Part shown: in pieces, positions 48,930-61,046 of the stretch
Layout: every line of letters starts with the position of its first letter
Numbering within the stretch: the stretch's first letter is position 1
Assembly: GCF_000002235.5 (NCBI RefSeq)
Contig: NW_022145597.1
Location: 310,001-374,000, forward strand
Direction of reading: 5' to 3'
Length of the DNA stretch: 64,000 nucleotides
DNA from: Strongylocentrotus purpuratus
Lineage: Eukaryota; Echinodermata; Echinoidea; Camarodonta; Strongylocentrotidae
The notes under the pieces: generated by a model
The model's input: only the letters and a program-made list of their open reading frames with translations
Told to the model about the DNA's origin: nothing
The model's database searches: none
Made by a program: the position numbers and the translations under genes

Positions 48930-51900
48930 GAAATAAAAGTAAGTCAAGAAGATAACAGTATGAAAATAGATGTTTTTACAGTAAATGTAATCCACAGAAA
49001 ACGTAGTGAGAGAGCAAGACAAGACTCTGGTGGTTTAGCAATTTATGTCAGAAATGAAATAAAGGAAAGTGTCACCTGCTACATCTAGTCAATATGCATG
49101 GGTAAAACTTGAGAAAAATGCGTTTAATATGTTTATCTGTTTTCTTTATATTAATCTAGAAAATTCAAGTTATACATCTTATATTGATGTTATTGAACAA
49201 ATACAATTTGACATAGCTTAAAAAATGAGATTAGGGAAATGTTTATTAATGCGAAATATCAATGGGTATACAAATACTACATCAGATCAGACTAATGTGA
49301 TTTGCAACGATAATTCGGATATATCTATTCAAGATTTTCGAGAAAATTATTCAAATCTAGATATCAGGCCTCTAAATAATAGAGGAAAGGATATATTAGA
49401 ACTTTGTAAAATGTGTGACTTTTGCATTTCAAATAGTCGTAAAATTGGAGATATCATAGGTAACTTTACAATGTTATGGTACATACGGTTTAACAGCAAG
49501 TGTTATTGATTACGCAATAGCTGACAGTGAAGTATATGATCAAATTACTTTTGTGCATGTATTAACTCCTAATATATACTCAGATCATATTGCCCTATGA
49601 GGAAAAGATAAAGACAGTGCACTGTCGTGATGATGGATGTATTGACAGGGAGGGAATAGCATTGAGATTACCGAATGCCGCCTTTAGATGACAAGGGCTT
49701 GTTAGTAATAATTATAGTAACAGTTTAAAATGACACTAAATCAGCCTCAAAATAAGGACAAGATAAAGGTTCTTTTGGATTAGGATTATACACTTGATGA
49801 CAGTTGAATTGATTGTGCGGTAGAGGATATTAGCGAGTTCATTTTACACATGGCTGAGTCAGCTAGAATACCCAAGAAATGTTATAAGAAAAACTTTGAC
49901 ATCTGGAAGAAAGAAATAAAATAGAATGCACTATGATAGAGAGACTGAGGCAATAGGGAGAAGAGTTAAAAAACTATGCCGAGCGGTTTGCAGGAAGCAA
50001 TCCGATAGGAATGTAAGAAAGATGAATTGCAGATGTAGACAGTTATTGAAGAAAAAATAAAGAAAAATGTAAAGATAATGAGGAACAAATTATGGGAAAG
50101 TTAGAAAATTTGCAAAGTGCAAATTCACGTGACTGGTGGAATATAATTGATGAATTTAATGGACCACGTTATGGAAAAGGGACACATTTCTGAAAGAATA
50201 CCTCCAATAGAATGTCATGATTGTTATCATAAATTAATGAATATCGGAAACTTTTTGAACAATAATGCTTTTTTTTTACATCCTTTACATGATGAAATAC
50301 TAAAAAAGATTTAAAGTTGGATTTTTCTATTACCTCTTCAGTTCAAAATATTTAACATAATACTAATTAGCGGGAGATTTCCTCGTAAATGGTCAGAAAG
50401 CTATATTATTCCATTGTTTAACGGGGGTTGTCGAACCGATCCCTCTAATTATAGGGGCATCTCCCTCTCGAGCTCTGTTGGCAAACTATTTTGTAGTATT
50501 TTTAACAGACGTCTGGTTACATATTCAGTAAAAAAAAAAAAAAACTAATAAAAAAAAACTGTAGGCCTATGTTCAAAATCGAACAGGCTTCCGAGAAAAC
50601 AATAGAACCACGGATCATACATTAACTTGAAAACATTTATTGATGAATATGTGAGAGCTAGGGACGTAGGTCCGAAAAGTACTGTTTATTTGTGTTTTGT
50701 AGATTTACGAAGGCCTTTGATAGTGTCTGGTGAAAAGGATTATTTTATTTTAAAAATGTACATATGGTAGTCGATGAAATTTGTATGATATTATTATTAC
50801 CGTTTATAAAAAATCAAGTTTTTGTCTTAAAGTAAACGAAAAAATTACCCCATGCTTTCAATCTAGTTGTGGGATGAAACAGGGTTGTACAATTGGCCCT
50901 ACCTTATTTAATGTTTACCTTAATGATTTACCACAGGATTTAGGAACAACTGGTACTGATCCAGAAGAATTATGGGACTATAGTGAATTGTTTGATGTAC
51001 GCGGATGATATTGTACTAATATCCAAAACTAAAAACGGAGTGCAGACTTTGTTAGATAGACGTGGGAATTACTACAAGAAATGGTTACTCAAAGGAAATA
51101 TTAAGAAAACGAAAAAGGTTGATTTTTAATAAATATGGAAAGTTGTTAAAACATAGCTTTAACATCAGTGGTGAGGAAAGTGAAATTGTAAAGCAGGCAA
51201 TATATTTAGGTTTTAATATTTCTACATGTGGTTCATTTAGTAAAACATTAATAACTCTGGCAGCGAAATCTAAAAAGGTATTTTTGTTAGATTATTTAAG
51301 TCATTTGGGGAGCATCTTTCGATAATTAAGATAGGTGTTGGTTTATTTAATTCTCTTGTTAAACCTGTCCTTTAATATGGTTCGGAAGTTTAGGGTGCTT
51401 TTGTAGTGAATTTTGAGAAATTGGTAAAGATTAAAAAAGGGAATTCGAAGAATGTTTGTATCAATGTTATAGAAAGTGTTCATTTGCAATGAATAAGAAA
51501 TATATTAGGGTTTATTTTAAAAAGAGTGGTACATAGGCTGTGTTGGCTGAAGCTGGAGAATATCTTATAATTATCGATATATGTTAAACATTTCATGATA
51601 TATTGAATTCGCATGAAAAGTGTTGATGAAAACTCTTTGTTATATTCTTCTTTTCAAGAAAATAGAGAAATGTTAGCGAAATCTAGTACATGTTGGCTTA
51701 GTAATGTTCATACTTTATTAAAGAAAAGCCATTTATATGTTGATGGAAATAATGAATATCTAGAATTAGAAAATATTATAGATAACAATAAAATAGTCGG
51801 AGAGGAAACTGAAATTAAGCTTCGAGAAATAAATGATTCTCAATTCATAATGGATTTAAACAATGATTACGTTATACGGAAAGGAAAACCAAAAATTGCG

Positions 51901-52545
51901 AACATATAGATTGTTTAAGCAAAACATAGAAGAGAAATATTTAACTTCTGTCAAAAAATAAAAAAAATAATAAATTACGTAAAATTGTTTGCCGATTTAG
52001 AATAAGTTCACATAATTTACCCATTGAAATGGGAAGGTATAGACGCCCGAATAAATTACCAAAACAATTACGTACCTGCAATGATTGTAATAGTGGGGAA
52101 TTTAGAGACGAATATCACACCATGGATTGTACAAAATTTAGTCCCCAGAGGGAAATATTGTTTGAACAAATTAGTATTATTGATAATGAATTGAAAACAA
52201 TTGAACAATGAAGACAAATTTGTAAAGATAATGGAACTTGACGATAATAACATTATTTGTTATTTTATTTAATATATAAGATGTGTAATATCTGTAAGAG
52301 GACAATTTTGAAAACTTTTTGCTTGCTGAAACTAGACGTTATTAAGTTCATTGTAATATAATGGAATATATAAGATGTGTTAGTTCTGTAGCCTATGTGG
52401 AGAAATGTAAAAACTTTGTACATGTGAAGAAAGAAAAAAAGAACTGTTATGATTAATTTTTGTTTGTTAAATATCTGTAACAAAATGTCATTATACCATT
52501 GACGATGTTATTTCAATTCAATTTCAATTTCAATCATAAACATCC
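48930..52545 (+). pseudogene. LINE (endonuclease + reverse transcriptase), decayed
   Basis: Endonuclease pieces: RKRSERARQDSGGLAIYVRN (about 48998-49057), then RPLNNRGKDILELCKMCDF and GDIIGNFT near 49366-49475, with the SDHIAL end near 49579-49596. Reverse transcriptase: NYRGISLSSSVGKLF (about 50440-50486), FVDFTKAFDSVW (disturbed, near 50695), CGMKQGCTIGPTLFNVYLND (50871-50930) and the catalytic YADDIVLI (about 51000-51023). C-terminal zinc-knuckle-like segment CNDCNSGEFRDEYHTMDCTK (52079-52138). A TTCAAT-rich tail lies at 52508-52545. Many stops and frameshifts; dead. Clade not certain (I, Nimb or Daphne-like are possible). Confidence 0.88.
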
Positions 52546-52609
52546 GAGACTAATGTTGTTACCCTCGTTAAAGCTGTAGTTTGTAGAAAAACAGCTCGAC
52601 TTTGAGGTT

Positions 52610-52830
52610 CTAGGACAATTACCCCCTGGACAATCACCCCCGGCCAATTACCAGCGGTACAATTACCCTCCCCCCGAAAAACTAACCCCAAGAACAATCA
52701 CCACCCTCCGGAGAAAATTACTCCCTAGGTCAATTAACCTCAAGGACAACTAACCCCTAGGACAAATACAGGGGAGCGGTAATGTTCCCGGGGTGAGTGT
52801 GCTGGGGGTAATTGTCCTGATATACGAGAA
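52610..52830. repeat. Minisatellite of ACAATTACCCCC-type units
   Basis: Repeated 'ggacaatcacccc', 'tacaattaccctcc' and 'ctaggacaaataca', then near 52795 the inverse 'gggggtaattgtcct'. Same kind of sequence as 54340-54815. Confidence 0.8.
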
Positions 52831-53112
52831 TGAAGTTATCTAGTGTAGCACTCGTAATTTTGTAGATGTAGGGTACCAAAATAGATGTTACTCGTTGAGA
52901 TAAGTCTTTAAAACAGGAGGCAAAGAGAAGTATTTCTAAGGATTTCATTTCAACAAGCCTCAGCAAGTGTATGTCTTTTGTGCCTTTGCATGTGCTCCTA
53001 GAAACAAAGTTGGTTATTATATTATATTACTGGTAATGGTTACAACTCTTGTTTTTGTTTGTTTGTGTTTTGGGGGTTGTGTTTTATGTTAATCTGATCT
53101 AAGATTCCCAAG

Positions 53113-53272
53113 GCTACCCCCCCCCCCCCCCCTCACAAAAAAGAGAGGGAGGGAGGGAGTAAAATACGAATGACAAATTCAGAAAATTTGGAACACAGCA
53201 AAAGTGAGAGGAGGACAGGAGGAAAGAACAGAAAAAGAGCGTAAGAGATAGGGCTGAAAGAGAGACGAGGAT

Positions 53273-53305
<33 letters not shown>

Positions 53306-53545
53306 TAAGTAATATCTATGTGGAAGAGAGAGTGTGGATTTGTGTATAAGTGTGTGATAACGGGAGAGGAATAGAGGAAACATACACACACACGCACACG
53401 CACACACACACACACACACACACAACATACAAAGAGAGGGTCATATACCAAGAGAGAGATAGAGAAAGAGAGAGCTGGAGACAAAGAGAGACAAAAGAGG
53501 AAGGGATAGGGAGGAAGAGAGAAAAGAAGAGTGAAAGAGAGGGGT
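53113..53545. repeat. Low-complexity block: poly-C, (GA)n, (CA)n
   Basis: C run 53117-53132, GA tract about 53272-53297, CA tract about 53381-53424, then GA-rich sequence. Open frames here are composition effects. Confidence 0.9.
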
Positions 53546-54329
53546 GAAAACAGTGAAAGATATGAAATTCTTATCCCCATATTTTGGGGAACCCCCTTCC
53601 CCTCCCTCCCAGATTTTCTTTTATGGAGGCATAGGAATGACAACTAAAATCCCTCATTTTGGGGTCGTTGAAATTGATTCTAAAGCAGAACTCATAAAGG
53701 TGTATGCTTGCTTGGATCTTGAGGGGGTGTTCCAATAAAGTTTGTGGAGCTTCGTATACAATGCAAGTTGGGATAAAACCAATTGAACTTTATTCCTCAT
53801 AAGGCGCTCCCGAGTCCCCAACAACAGGAGCAACTGACCAGTAAGGGCTACGAGTCAATTCCCAAGGAATGCTGCTTTGGAGCATGTATCGAATAGAAAG
53901 GGAAGGCCACATAGATTTCCCGAGAGGAATCCTACTCTTATTCCTATTCCGCCCATATGGGGTCACTTCTTTAAAACGTCTTTAAAAGCTTTACTCACCA
54001 ATTACTACGAGAAGGGGGACGATAGATATGGGATATGGGATATAACAACATCCCGTTCGAAATTTCTATCGACTGATCTATTGTTGCCGTTTTTTTACCT
54101 TTTTCCCCGGCCTTTTCTTTTCGTTTATATCTTAATTTGGTCAGCTTATAAACATAGAAATATTTATAAAAACAATCATGCCTTATTGAATTTAAGGGGC
54201 AAATAAACGCGACATAAATTACAATGTATAAACAAACAAATTAAAAGAAAGAGGGGTAGGACATGAGGGCGCAAGTCTGACCCCCTAGTTCAGTGTTTGT
54301 AGTATTCTGAATCTCTCTATAGGGCATCT
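53546..54329. other. No assignable gene
   Basis: A 109-codon frame at 53877-54206 has a hydrophobic end but no motif I recognise and no splice context. I do not call it a gene. Confidence 0.4.
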
Positions 54330-54339
54330 TCACGTATCC

Positions 54340-54815
54340 GGACACCTACCCCCTGGACGTCAACCCCTAGGGCAACCACCCTCTAGGACGACTTCTCCCC
54401 AGGAGAACTACCCCCGGACCACCTTCCCCCAGACAACTACCCCCTAGGACAACTGCCCCCAGGACAACTACCCCCGGACAACTACTCCCCAGACAACTAC
54501 CCCTAGGACAGTGGTGGTCGTTGGGGTAGTTTTCTGGGGGTAGTTGTCCGGGGCGTAGTTGTCCGGGGGTATTGTCCTGGGGAGAATTCGTCCTAGAGGG
54601 TGGTTGTCCGGGGGTATTTGTCCTAGGGGGGTGTCCTAGGGGTTAGCTATCTGGGAGTAGTTGTCCGGGGGTAGTGGTCCCGGCGGTAGTCGTCCAAGAG
54701 GGTGGTTGCCCTAGGGGGTAGTTGTCCTAGGGGGTGGTTGTAATAGGGGGTAGTTGACTGCATGGGGATGGTTATCCGGGGGGTAGTTGTCCTAGAGGGT
54801 GGTTGTCCTAGAACC
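54340..54815. repeat. Strand-switching minisatellite (CCCCTAGGACAACTAC)
   Basis: Up to about 54513 the units read 'ccccctaggacaactacccc'; from about 54515 to 54815 they are reverse-complemented, 'gggggtagttgtcctagggg'. The halves could form a large imperfect hairpin. Confidence 0.9.
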
Positions 54816-55289
54816 CCATTTTTACTCTGTAGGCTATTTTAATTTGTGCCTGATTACTATATTCGCGGGTTGAAAACGTGTTAGGTAGGACAATTTAGTT
54901 ATCTGACCTAGCATGAAGTTATTAAGGATTTGGTATTGTGGCTATTGAAATACAACACTTTATAAACGAATGTAATTTTTCATGTATACATGTTATGTGA
55001 ATGATTCGAAATTAATAATTTCTTCATAGTCAGAACAATAAAACTTCTGTTTTGGTTAAGCTTTCATTTCCACAACCGGTAATTTGTCTAATAATTTATT
55101 GTGAAGAAAGAATGAAACATTGTTACATCAACAATATGATGAATTTTTACAGTTGTATATTTGGATGCATCACGAATATGTAATTTTTTATTTTATTTTA
55201 TTTTACACATAATCAGGTTAAAGGCCATTGATCTGTATAACAAACAAATATCCAATAAGCCCATTTAAATATCCTCTATATCAAAATCA
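54816..55289. other. AT-rich interval, no gene
   Basis: Nothing recognised. Confidence 0.4.
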
Positions 55290-55420
55290 TATCAATAGCA
55301 AGCATTAAGCTCTGGGTTCTCAGAGACTGTGTCCATGTGGTCTAATCCAGACTGATGAGCATGTTATGAATGAGTGTGCTAGCAGGACCCCATGTCCCTT
55401 CAATGTTATCGACAACCCAT
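55290..55420 (+). pseudogene. LINE C-terminal zinc-knuckle remnant
   Basis: One frame reads LGSQRLCPCGLIQTDEHVMN, then ECASRTP. CxCGx..QT.EHV....C is the C-terminal cysteine-histidine motif of several invertebrate LINE reverse transcriptases. The rest is not readable. Confidence 0.55.
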
Positions 55421-55825
55421 AACTGGCGTCAGGTTTACACAAGTGTCGGTTTAAATAGCTTTGGTTGATATACGAAAATATAAATAATAATAGTTAAAAA
55501 CAATTATTTGAACTTGTTCCAAATAAATTTGACATAATTAAAAAAGATTGTATAGATAGAATAATAAAAAGAAGTCCTCCAATTTTTCATGCACACTTTA
55601 CCTCCATATACTTTGAAGGCTCTTCGACGATCAGGTAAAGGAAAGGGAAAAGGGGCGCTAGCATTTATTACGATTAAAGAAAGTTGCTCTTCGTGTTTTT
55701 ATTTCAGTATTGGGGACACGGCTCTCTCATCCCTACGGATCCGCCTATGTACCTTACAAAACAGCTTTGGTTATTTATTTGTTTGTTTTACATGAGTGCT
55801 AAACAAATAATATGGGTTTGTTATT

Positions 55826-55973
55826 AAGCAACCAGGGGACCGATGGCTTTAAGTCCTCTCCGAGGTAATTGGTAATGAGTTTTTAATGCCTTACCAAAGG
55901 GCACTAGCGCATCAACTTTGTTTTGAAACTGTGACCATCCGGTTGCGAGACCGCTGCTCTACCACTGAACCAT
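55826..55973 (-). mobile_element. tRNA-derived SINE fragment
   Basis: On the minus strand a tRNA-like head 'ggttcagtggtagagcagcg' with a B-box-like 'ggtcacagtttcaaaac' is followed by 'ctagtgccctttggtaaggc', the module shared with the SINE at 8172. The 3' part is missing. Confidence 0.65.
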
Positions 55974-56947
55974 CCTATTAGTGCTGTGTATGACAATGTA
56001 CGACATTTACTTAACCATTGCTTTTACTAGCAATCCATGACTGCTAGTAAAATCTATGGTCAAAGGAAAAATCTTATCTGTATTCCACACTATGGTGATT
56101 GCACAATCCCAATATTCCCCGGATCGCAAGAGGGGATTACCCCACGCAATCAGTCACCTAAAAATCACATTGTAATTTACACGGCGCTCGTAAGCTCAGG
56201 TCAGCGGTTGCTTTTCTTCCTTATATCATGTACTTTACTACAGTCTCATACTTTGGTTTCGGACTGGACTCATATTTATTTTCAATGAGCTTCGAAATGG
56301 CGACTGGAATCATTTGGTAATATCTTTTGGGAATCTAACGATCCTCATCAGTAGACAGTGTCCCAGAATTCTTCAAGAATTCTATTTCAGCTGATGAACG
56401 CGATATACTCTTGAGTCAGGATGTGTTAATGTGTTTCATTCTAACCACAGGTAAATATTTTACGGGTCTGTCGAACCTTATGTTGTGACGTATTTTATAC
56501 AATTTTTTGATAAAAAAATTACACACCTTGAAAGTAAAGTGCTGTGCAACGCGTTGAATTTCGAGCAATGAATACATACATTTTTGAAATATTTGATCGG
56601 AAGAGTAATGTCTCCTATAAGATTATTTCACATGACTTCTAATCTCAACCTTCTCAATGAACTAAGCATTATAGGAGTTAGTGATTGCTATCACTTTACC
56701 ATTTTATTTTGTTTGATGTATGTTATGTGATATAAGCTAATGAGAGAATATTATAAGTAATGTCGAATGATCCAATTTCGACAAAACAAAGAGATAAGAG
56801 TAAGAGAAGCATTAAAAGCAGACTGTACTCTGAGTGATAAAAGAAGACAATTTCAAACACCCTGTGTGATACATTGTTAAAATACATACAACAGTTATTA
56901 AAAATCAGCACTTTCATTTTTGCACATATACTTTAGTGGGGCCACTC

Positions 56948-57449
56948 TTAAAGAGACTTAGTAACATTGTTCAGATGAGAGTAAATGGTGCTAAGGTAGT
57001 GACTTCAATGCTAGATGCTGAAAGAAAACGGACCATTATTAATGATAAAAATTGGGGAAAACTAATCTGATCGATTCCTTAATTTTCCCAACTGATTTAA
57101 TTTTAGGTTAATGTAAATCGTCACAAAGCAATAAATTGGCTTTATATACCTTTCAGACATTATAGTGTTGAAAGATTTTTAAATGCCGGTCTTATGTCTT
57201 ATTTTCAAGGAAAAACGATTGGTAAAAGTCAAAAATGGTTGGGAAATTTACTGTTAATCACTGTTAGAGAGTGTTACACAGTGACACCTTCAAAGAAACC
57301 CATAAATATTTTTGTGGTTTGAGAATTTTCTGAGAATTGTTTTCCTGTTAGAGGGTAAGTACAGTAGAAGGAATATAAAAAGTAACATTTCATACAAAAA
57401 TTAAGCATTTTTTTCTTCAACCTTCAACAATGTTACCGAATCACTTTAA
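56948..57449 (+). mobile_element. TTAA-flanked MITE, family 3, copy 1
   Basis: Begins TTAAAGAGACTTAGTAACATT and ends with the inverse of CTTAAAGTGATTCGGTAACA. An inverted, diverged copy lies at 61047-61541. No coding sequence. Confidence 0.75.
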
Positions 57450-57980
57450 GCACAATTCAATTAATATGCCTGTATGTTAGGCATGTTTCACCTTTATTAG
57501 ATGTATTGTACATTGTATAATCATACGTTGTTGTGCCCAAAAGTCTAACAGTTCATACTTAAAAGTGGGGGAAACCCGATGGCCAAATTCCTTCATGACG
57601 TAATGCACACCCCTGTAAAATCCCCGAATATACCGGTTGATTGGGCAACAGTCGCAAGTGTAGTGCATAGGTAGCGTCAACGACCAAGCAAAACGAAAGC
57701 TTACCAATTTGATTTTTAGACCAACAAAAGAATTCGGGATTTTTCCCCGCTCTCGTTTCAATTTTCCCCAAGTCGGACCAAGTCGTGGGCAAATGAACCA
57801 CGTGAGGTTTTCTAGCAAATCCGGACTCGGGAAATTTAAATGATAAAGACCCGGATTTGACACAAGTTGAGAAATGATATTGCAAAAATTGCAGACAATT
57901 CCTAAAGCACTTTTATTCGTCATTTTACGTCGACGGAATGAAGACGTCGTCGCCGATGTGTCTGAGCGATAGACAGTTCG

Positions 57981-58074
57981 ATGTCGGTGGGCCTTTCAAT
58001 GTCGGTAGTCAGGAAGACTGTTAGACTTGAAATCGACCCCGGTGTTCCCGTAGTCAACGCTGACGAAGATAAAG
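57981..58074 (+). CDS. Candidate first coding exon of a second gene
   Basis: From ATG the frame reads MSVGLSMSVVRKTVRLEID, then PGVPVVNADEDK, and ends at 'aaag|gtgagt', a strong donor. The surroundings are less AT-rich than elsewhere, with many CG dinucleotides just upstream (57928-57975), as in promoter regions. I do not recognise the protein and no second exon could be identified before 64000. Minus-strand frames of 108 and 148 codons overlap the upstream 57477-57923 but have no motif. Confidence 0.35.
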
Positions 58075-58348
58075 GTGAGTTTTTACGAATATCTTATTTC
58101 GAAAATCACATGATTTCACAGACTTCAGGACAAAAACATTTTGGAAATTACTATAACATATATCATAAACCGAGCTGATTTATACAGCTTATGAAATAAG
58201 GAAATAAGAATGCTTTTGGTTAGATTTCTTGAAAGCCTTTGCGATCATGTCATGGGATAGTGCTAAAGGAGACCTTTCAAAATGCACTCTTGCTTGGTTC
58301 TATTATTGTCGCCTGTATATAAGAATGATTATGTAAAATGTGTAGCTC

Positions 58349-58553
58349 TTAAAGGTAGGCGTTACTACTGCAGGTAGAAGGGATTAGACCACACAGCGAG
58401 CCAGCGAGGTCACTGTGACAGGTGGCTATCTCATTAACTCAGCTCTCATTTAACATAAGAAAAAGAGGATCATGGGGGACCAACAGGCACCAATTTGGGA
58501 AGTTTTCTATATAGAGGGAGCAAGTAGGTACAAGTAGGACAGTGTGCCTTTAA
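58349..58553 (+). mobile_element. TTAA-flanked MITE, family 2, copy 3
   Basis: TTAAAGGTAGGCG at the left and 'gtgtgcctttaa' at the right; the core 'gatcatgggggaccaa' and 'tatatagagggagcaagtag' match 32324-32477. It has an extra 'ccacacagcgagccagcgag' segment. Confidence 0.75.
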
Positions 58554-58677
58554 TGTATCGTTCCAAGGAAATCCCTAACAAATAAGTATTTTTGAAAACC
58601 TAAAAAATCTGAATTGCTTTAGAGTAATTTGTAATCAGTTACGGGGGCACGCCCTAAAATGAGAGTGCAAAAGAACT

Positions 58678-58748
58678 TACCTAGCCGGGATTAGAACCCG
58701 GGTCACGTGGGTGAAAACCATGAATCATAACTACTAGACCACACGGTA
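58678..58748 (-). pseudogene. tRNA-Glu pseudogene
   Basis: Aligned to the three intact genes it keeps the anticodon loop TTTTCAC, but the B box is GGTTCTAATCC where the intact genes have GGTTCGATTCC. The acceptor stem has at least two mismatches, and the D-arm is changed. Confidence 0.85.
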
Positions 58749-59008
58749 TTAGATGATTCTGCAAAAAGCGATCAAAATTATATTTAAACTCGACCGAATA
58801 TTGTATCGTTCAGCAACTAAATTTTATTTCTCTCACTCCATCCTTTCAAAGTTTCATGTAAGTATTCGGCACTTTCAATGTTCGATCGAATGCCTCCATT
58901 CTCACATTTGTTAATAAATGAGATTTTAGATGAGATAAATGATAAGATTATGACACAAAATAACCTCCGTACAGCGGAATAATAATCCCAAGACAAGAAA
59001 AATAACAT

Positions 59009-59080
59009 CTCCCGTGCCGGGAATCGAACCCGGGCCGCGTGGGTGAAAACCACGAATCCTAACCACTAGACCACACGGGA
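59009..59080 (-). tRNA. tRNA-Glu (UUC), copy 1
   Basis: The minus strand gives a complete 72-nt cloverleaf: acceptor TCCCGTG paired with CACGGGA, A box TGGTCTAGTGGTTAGG, anticodon stem CGTGG/CCACG with loop TTTTCAC (anticodon TTC), T arm CCGGG-TTCGATT-CCCGG, discriminator G. A TTTTT terminator follows a few bases downstream. Delivers glutamate to GAA/GAG codons in translation. Confidence 0.96.
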
Positions 59081-59432
59081 TTAGGTAATTCAAACAAATT
59101 GTTCAAACTTATTGGTCATTCTTAACATGGCCTGGAACAAACTGATCGTGAATAAAATTGTAATAAATATTAATCAATCGTCTGTATAAACCAACTGATA
59201 TCCTGGATTAACTTAAGTCATTAGCATTCAACAACAAATTTATATATCCGTGAATACCTACCTAAATATGAAAATGGCAAGAACGATTTCGACCATTGAA
59301 TAAAATTCTCAAGAGGAGTCGAAATGAAATGGCACACTCGACTCAAGGGTATGCCCCTTGTGGTCAACATGATTAATATAACAACAATAGAAAACAACGT
59401 ATAGTGAAGGAAAAAAATCGCAAAAAGATATC

Positions 59433-59504
59433 CTCCCGTGCCGGGAATCGAACCCGGGCCGCGTGGGTGAAAACCACGAATCCTAACCACTAGACCACAC
59501 GGGA
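59433..59504 (-). tRNA. tRNA-Glu (UUC), copy 2
   Basis: Identical in sequence to copy 1 over the 72 nt, with T runs downstream. Its 5' flank, including 'gggttgcgaagcaacgaagc', is shared with copy 3, so copies 2 and 3 are a tandem duplication of gene plus flank with a spacing of 584 bp. Confidence 0.96.
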
Positions 59505-59666
59505 TTTGTTGATCATTCAAATGAGAGTATGCTCTCTGTTTAACACTATACAAAGAGGAGACTTGTATTCCCTGGTTTGTGTCATTGTGAGAGGGTTGCG
59601 AAGCAACGAAGCAGCTTTGAGAGACAATTGACCACACGAGACTAGTTACTTTCGTCCAAGTGACAT

Positions 59667-59790
59667 TAGGGACTTTTAGATTTGCGTGGACTGATACGTG
59701 TGACTTCCATTCAAGGCAGTGCATTAAAAGGACGTCGATCGTAGCAATCCCCATTGTCTTCGTGCAAATCTAAAAGTCCCTATTATGATA
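59667..59790. repeat. Short inverted repeat
   Basis: 'tagggacttttagatttgc' and its inverse at 59766-59784 enclose about 78 bases. Lies between tRNA copies 2 and 3. Confidence 0.75.
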
Positions 59791-60016
59791 TTCACTGGAA
59801 CACTCAGATAGTGATGAAAAACTGCATTACATACAAATCGACCCTGATATAAGTGTCCCAGAGGCAACAAAAAAGAAACAAATGAAAATAATTATTATAA
59901 TTGATGTTATCATTTCACATATTTCCTTATTTACTCACTCTGCTCTACATCATACCAACAACAAAAGGAATAAAACGTAGATTTTAGGAAAATATTAAGG
60001 GCTGCAAAAATGAATA

Positions 60017-60088
60017 CTCCCGTGCCGGGAATCGAACCCGGGCCGCGTGGGTGAAAACCACGAATCCTAACCACTAGACCACACGGGA
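60017..60088 (-). tRNA. tRNA-Glu (UUC), copy 3
   Basis: Same 72-nt sequence as copies 1 and 2, followed downstream by TTTTT. With copies 1 and 2 and the pseudogene at 58678 it forms a cluster in which all copies face the same way. Confidence 0.96.
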
Positions 60089-60633
60089 TTTGTTGATCAT
60101 ATATAAGAGATTATGCTCTATTTTTGACACTGTACACAGATAGACTTGTATTCCCTGTGTTGTTTCATTGTTGAGAGGGTTGCGAACAACGAAGCAGCTT
60201 TGAGATGAAGCAACTGCTGGAGAAGATGAGCGGCTCGCGAAAGTGACCCGAGCTAGTTACCTTCAAAGAATGAATCTTTTTTTTTTAAAGAGAGCAACAA
60301 AAAAGACAAACTAAAATAAATTATAAATACTTTGTTCATGCACGGAGTTGAAAGCTGGAAATGGAAAAAGCATATACACAAATGAAGAAAAAAAACAGAC
60401 CAAAACAAAATAAACAAATAAACAACAATAACAGATACCACACCAGTATAGGACGGAGCCGTCCTACCCCTCCACAACTCTCCTTGGAACCCGAAATAAG
60501 TTATACTCTTGCAGTATAGTTACCATGGTTACGTCATGCGTGGCTACCATTTACCCAAAGTACACTGAACCATTCCTTCTAAGGGCAATGGGAAAGAATG
60601 TCCAAGGGGTTCCAGGGCTCAAATTAATTTTTG

Positions 60634-60720
60634 TCCACGGGGGCTCTTCCAAAAAAAAAGAGCCCCCGTGAGCCTTCTCACGGGGGCTCTTTTAGTGCTG
60701 ACGGGGGCTCTTATTTTAAT
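60634..60720. repeat. CACGGGGGCTCTT hairpin/tandem block
   Basis: 'cacgggggctctt' occurs three times (one copy as 'gacgggggctctt') and once inverted across an A9 loop. Can fold into a strong stem. Confidence 0.8.
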
Positions 60721-61046
60721 ACCATAGTTACGTCCCTCTAATTTTTCTCACGGAGTCTTTTGAATATTTATTTCATATTTATTGATAGTTTCTATTATGC
60801 AGGAGAACATTGTTGTTAGTACGTCCGCGCGTGGACGCTAATTTTCGGGGCTTCTGAAATATGAATCAATGAAAAACCTGAATCTGAATCTGAAATGCAG
60901 CACAGTACCTGGTGAAGACAGTGTGAATTGAACCGACCACTGAGCACTATGGACTTCAGGATAGCCGAAGGCAAGACAGGCAAGAAATGAGATGGATGGC
61001 TAAAGAAGTACCATCACTCCCAAAATGTTCGTGAACCTGTAAAACT

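Noticed and set aside
53877..54206. 109-codon + strand frame with a hydrophobic segment
   Set aside because: No family resemblance and no supporting signals.
57477..57923. 148-codon minus-strand frame, overlapped by another of 108 codons
   Set aside because: Two overlapping frames of similar length without motifs; no evidence to prefer either as coding.
59221..59754. 177-codon minus-strand frame
   Set aside because: It runs through an intact tRNA-Glu gene and has no protein motif.
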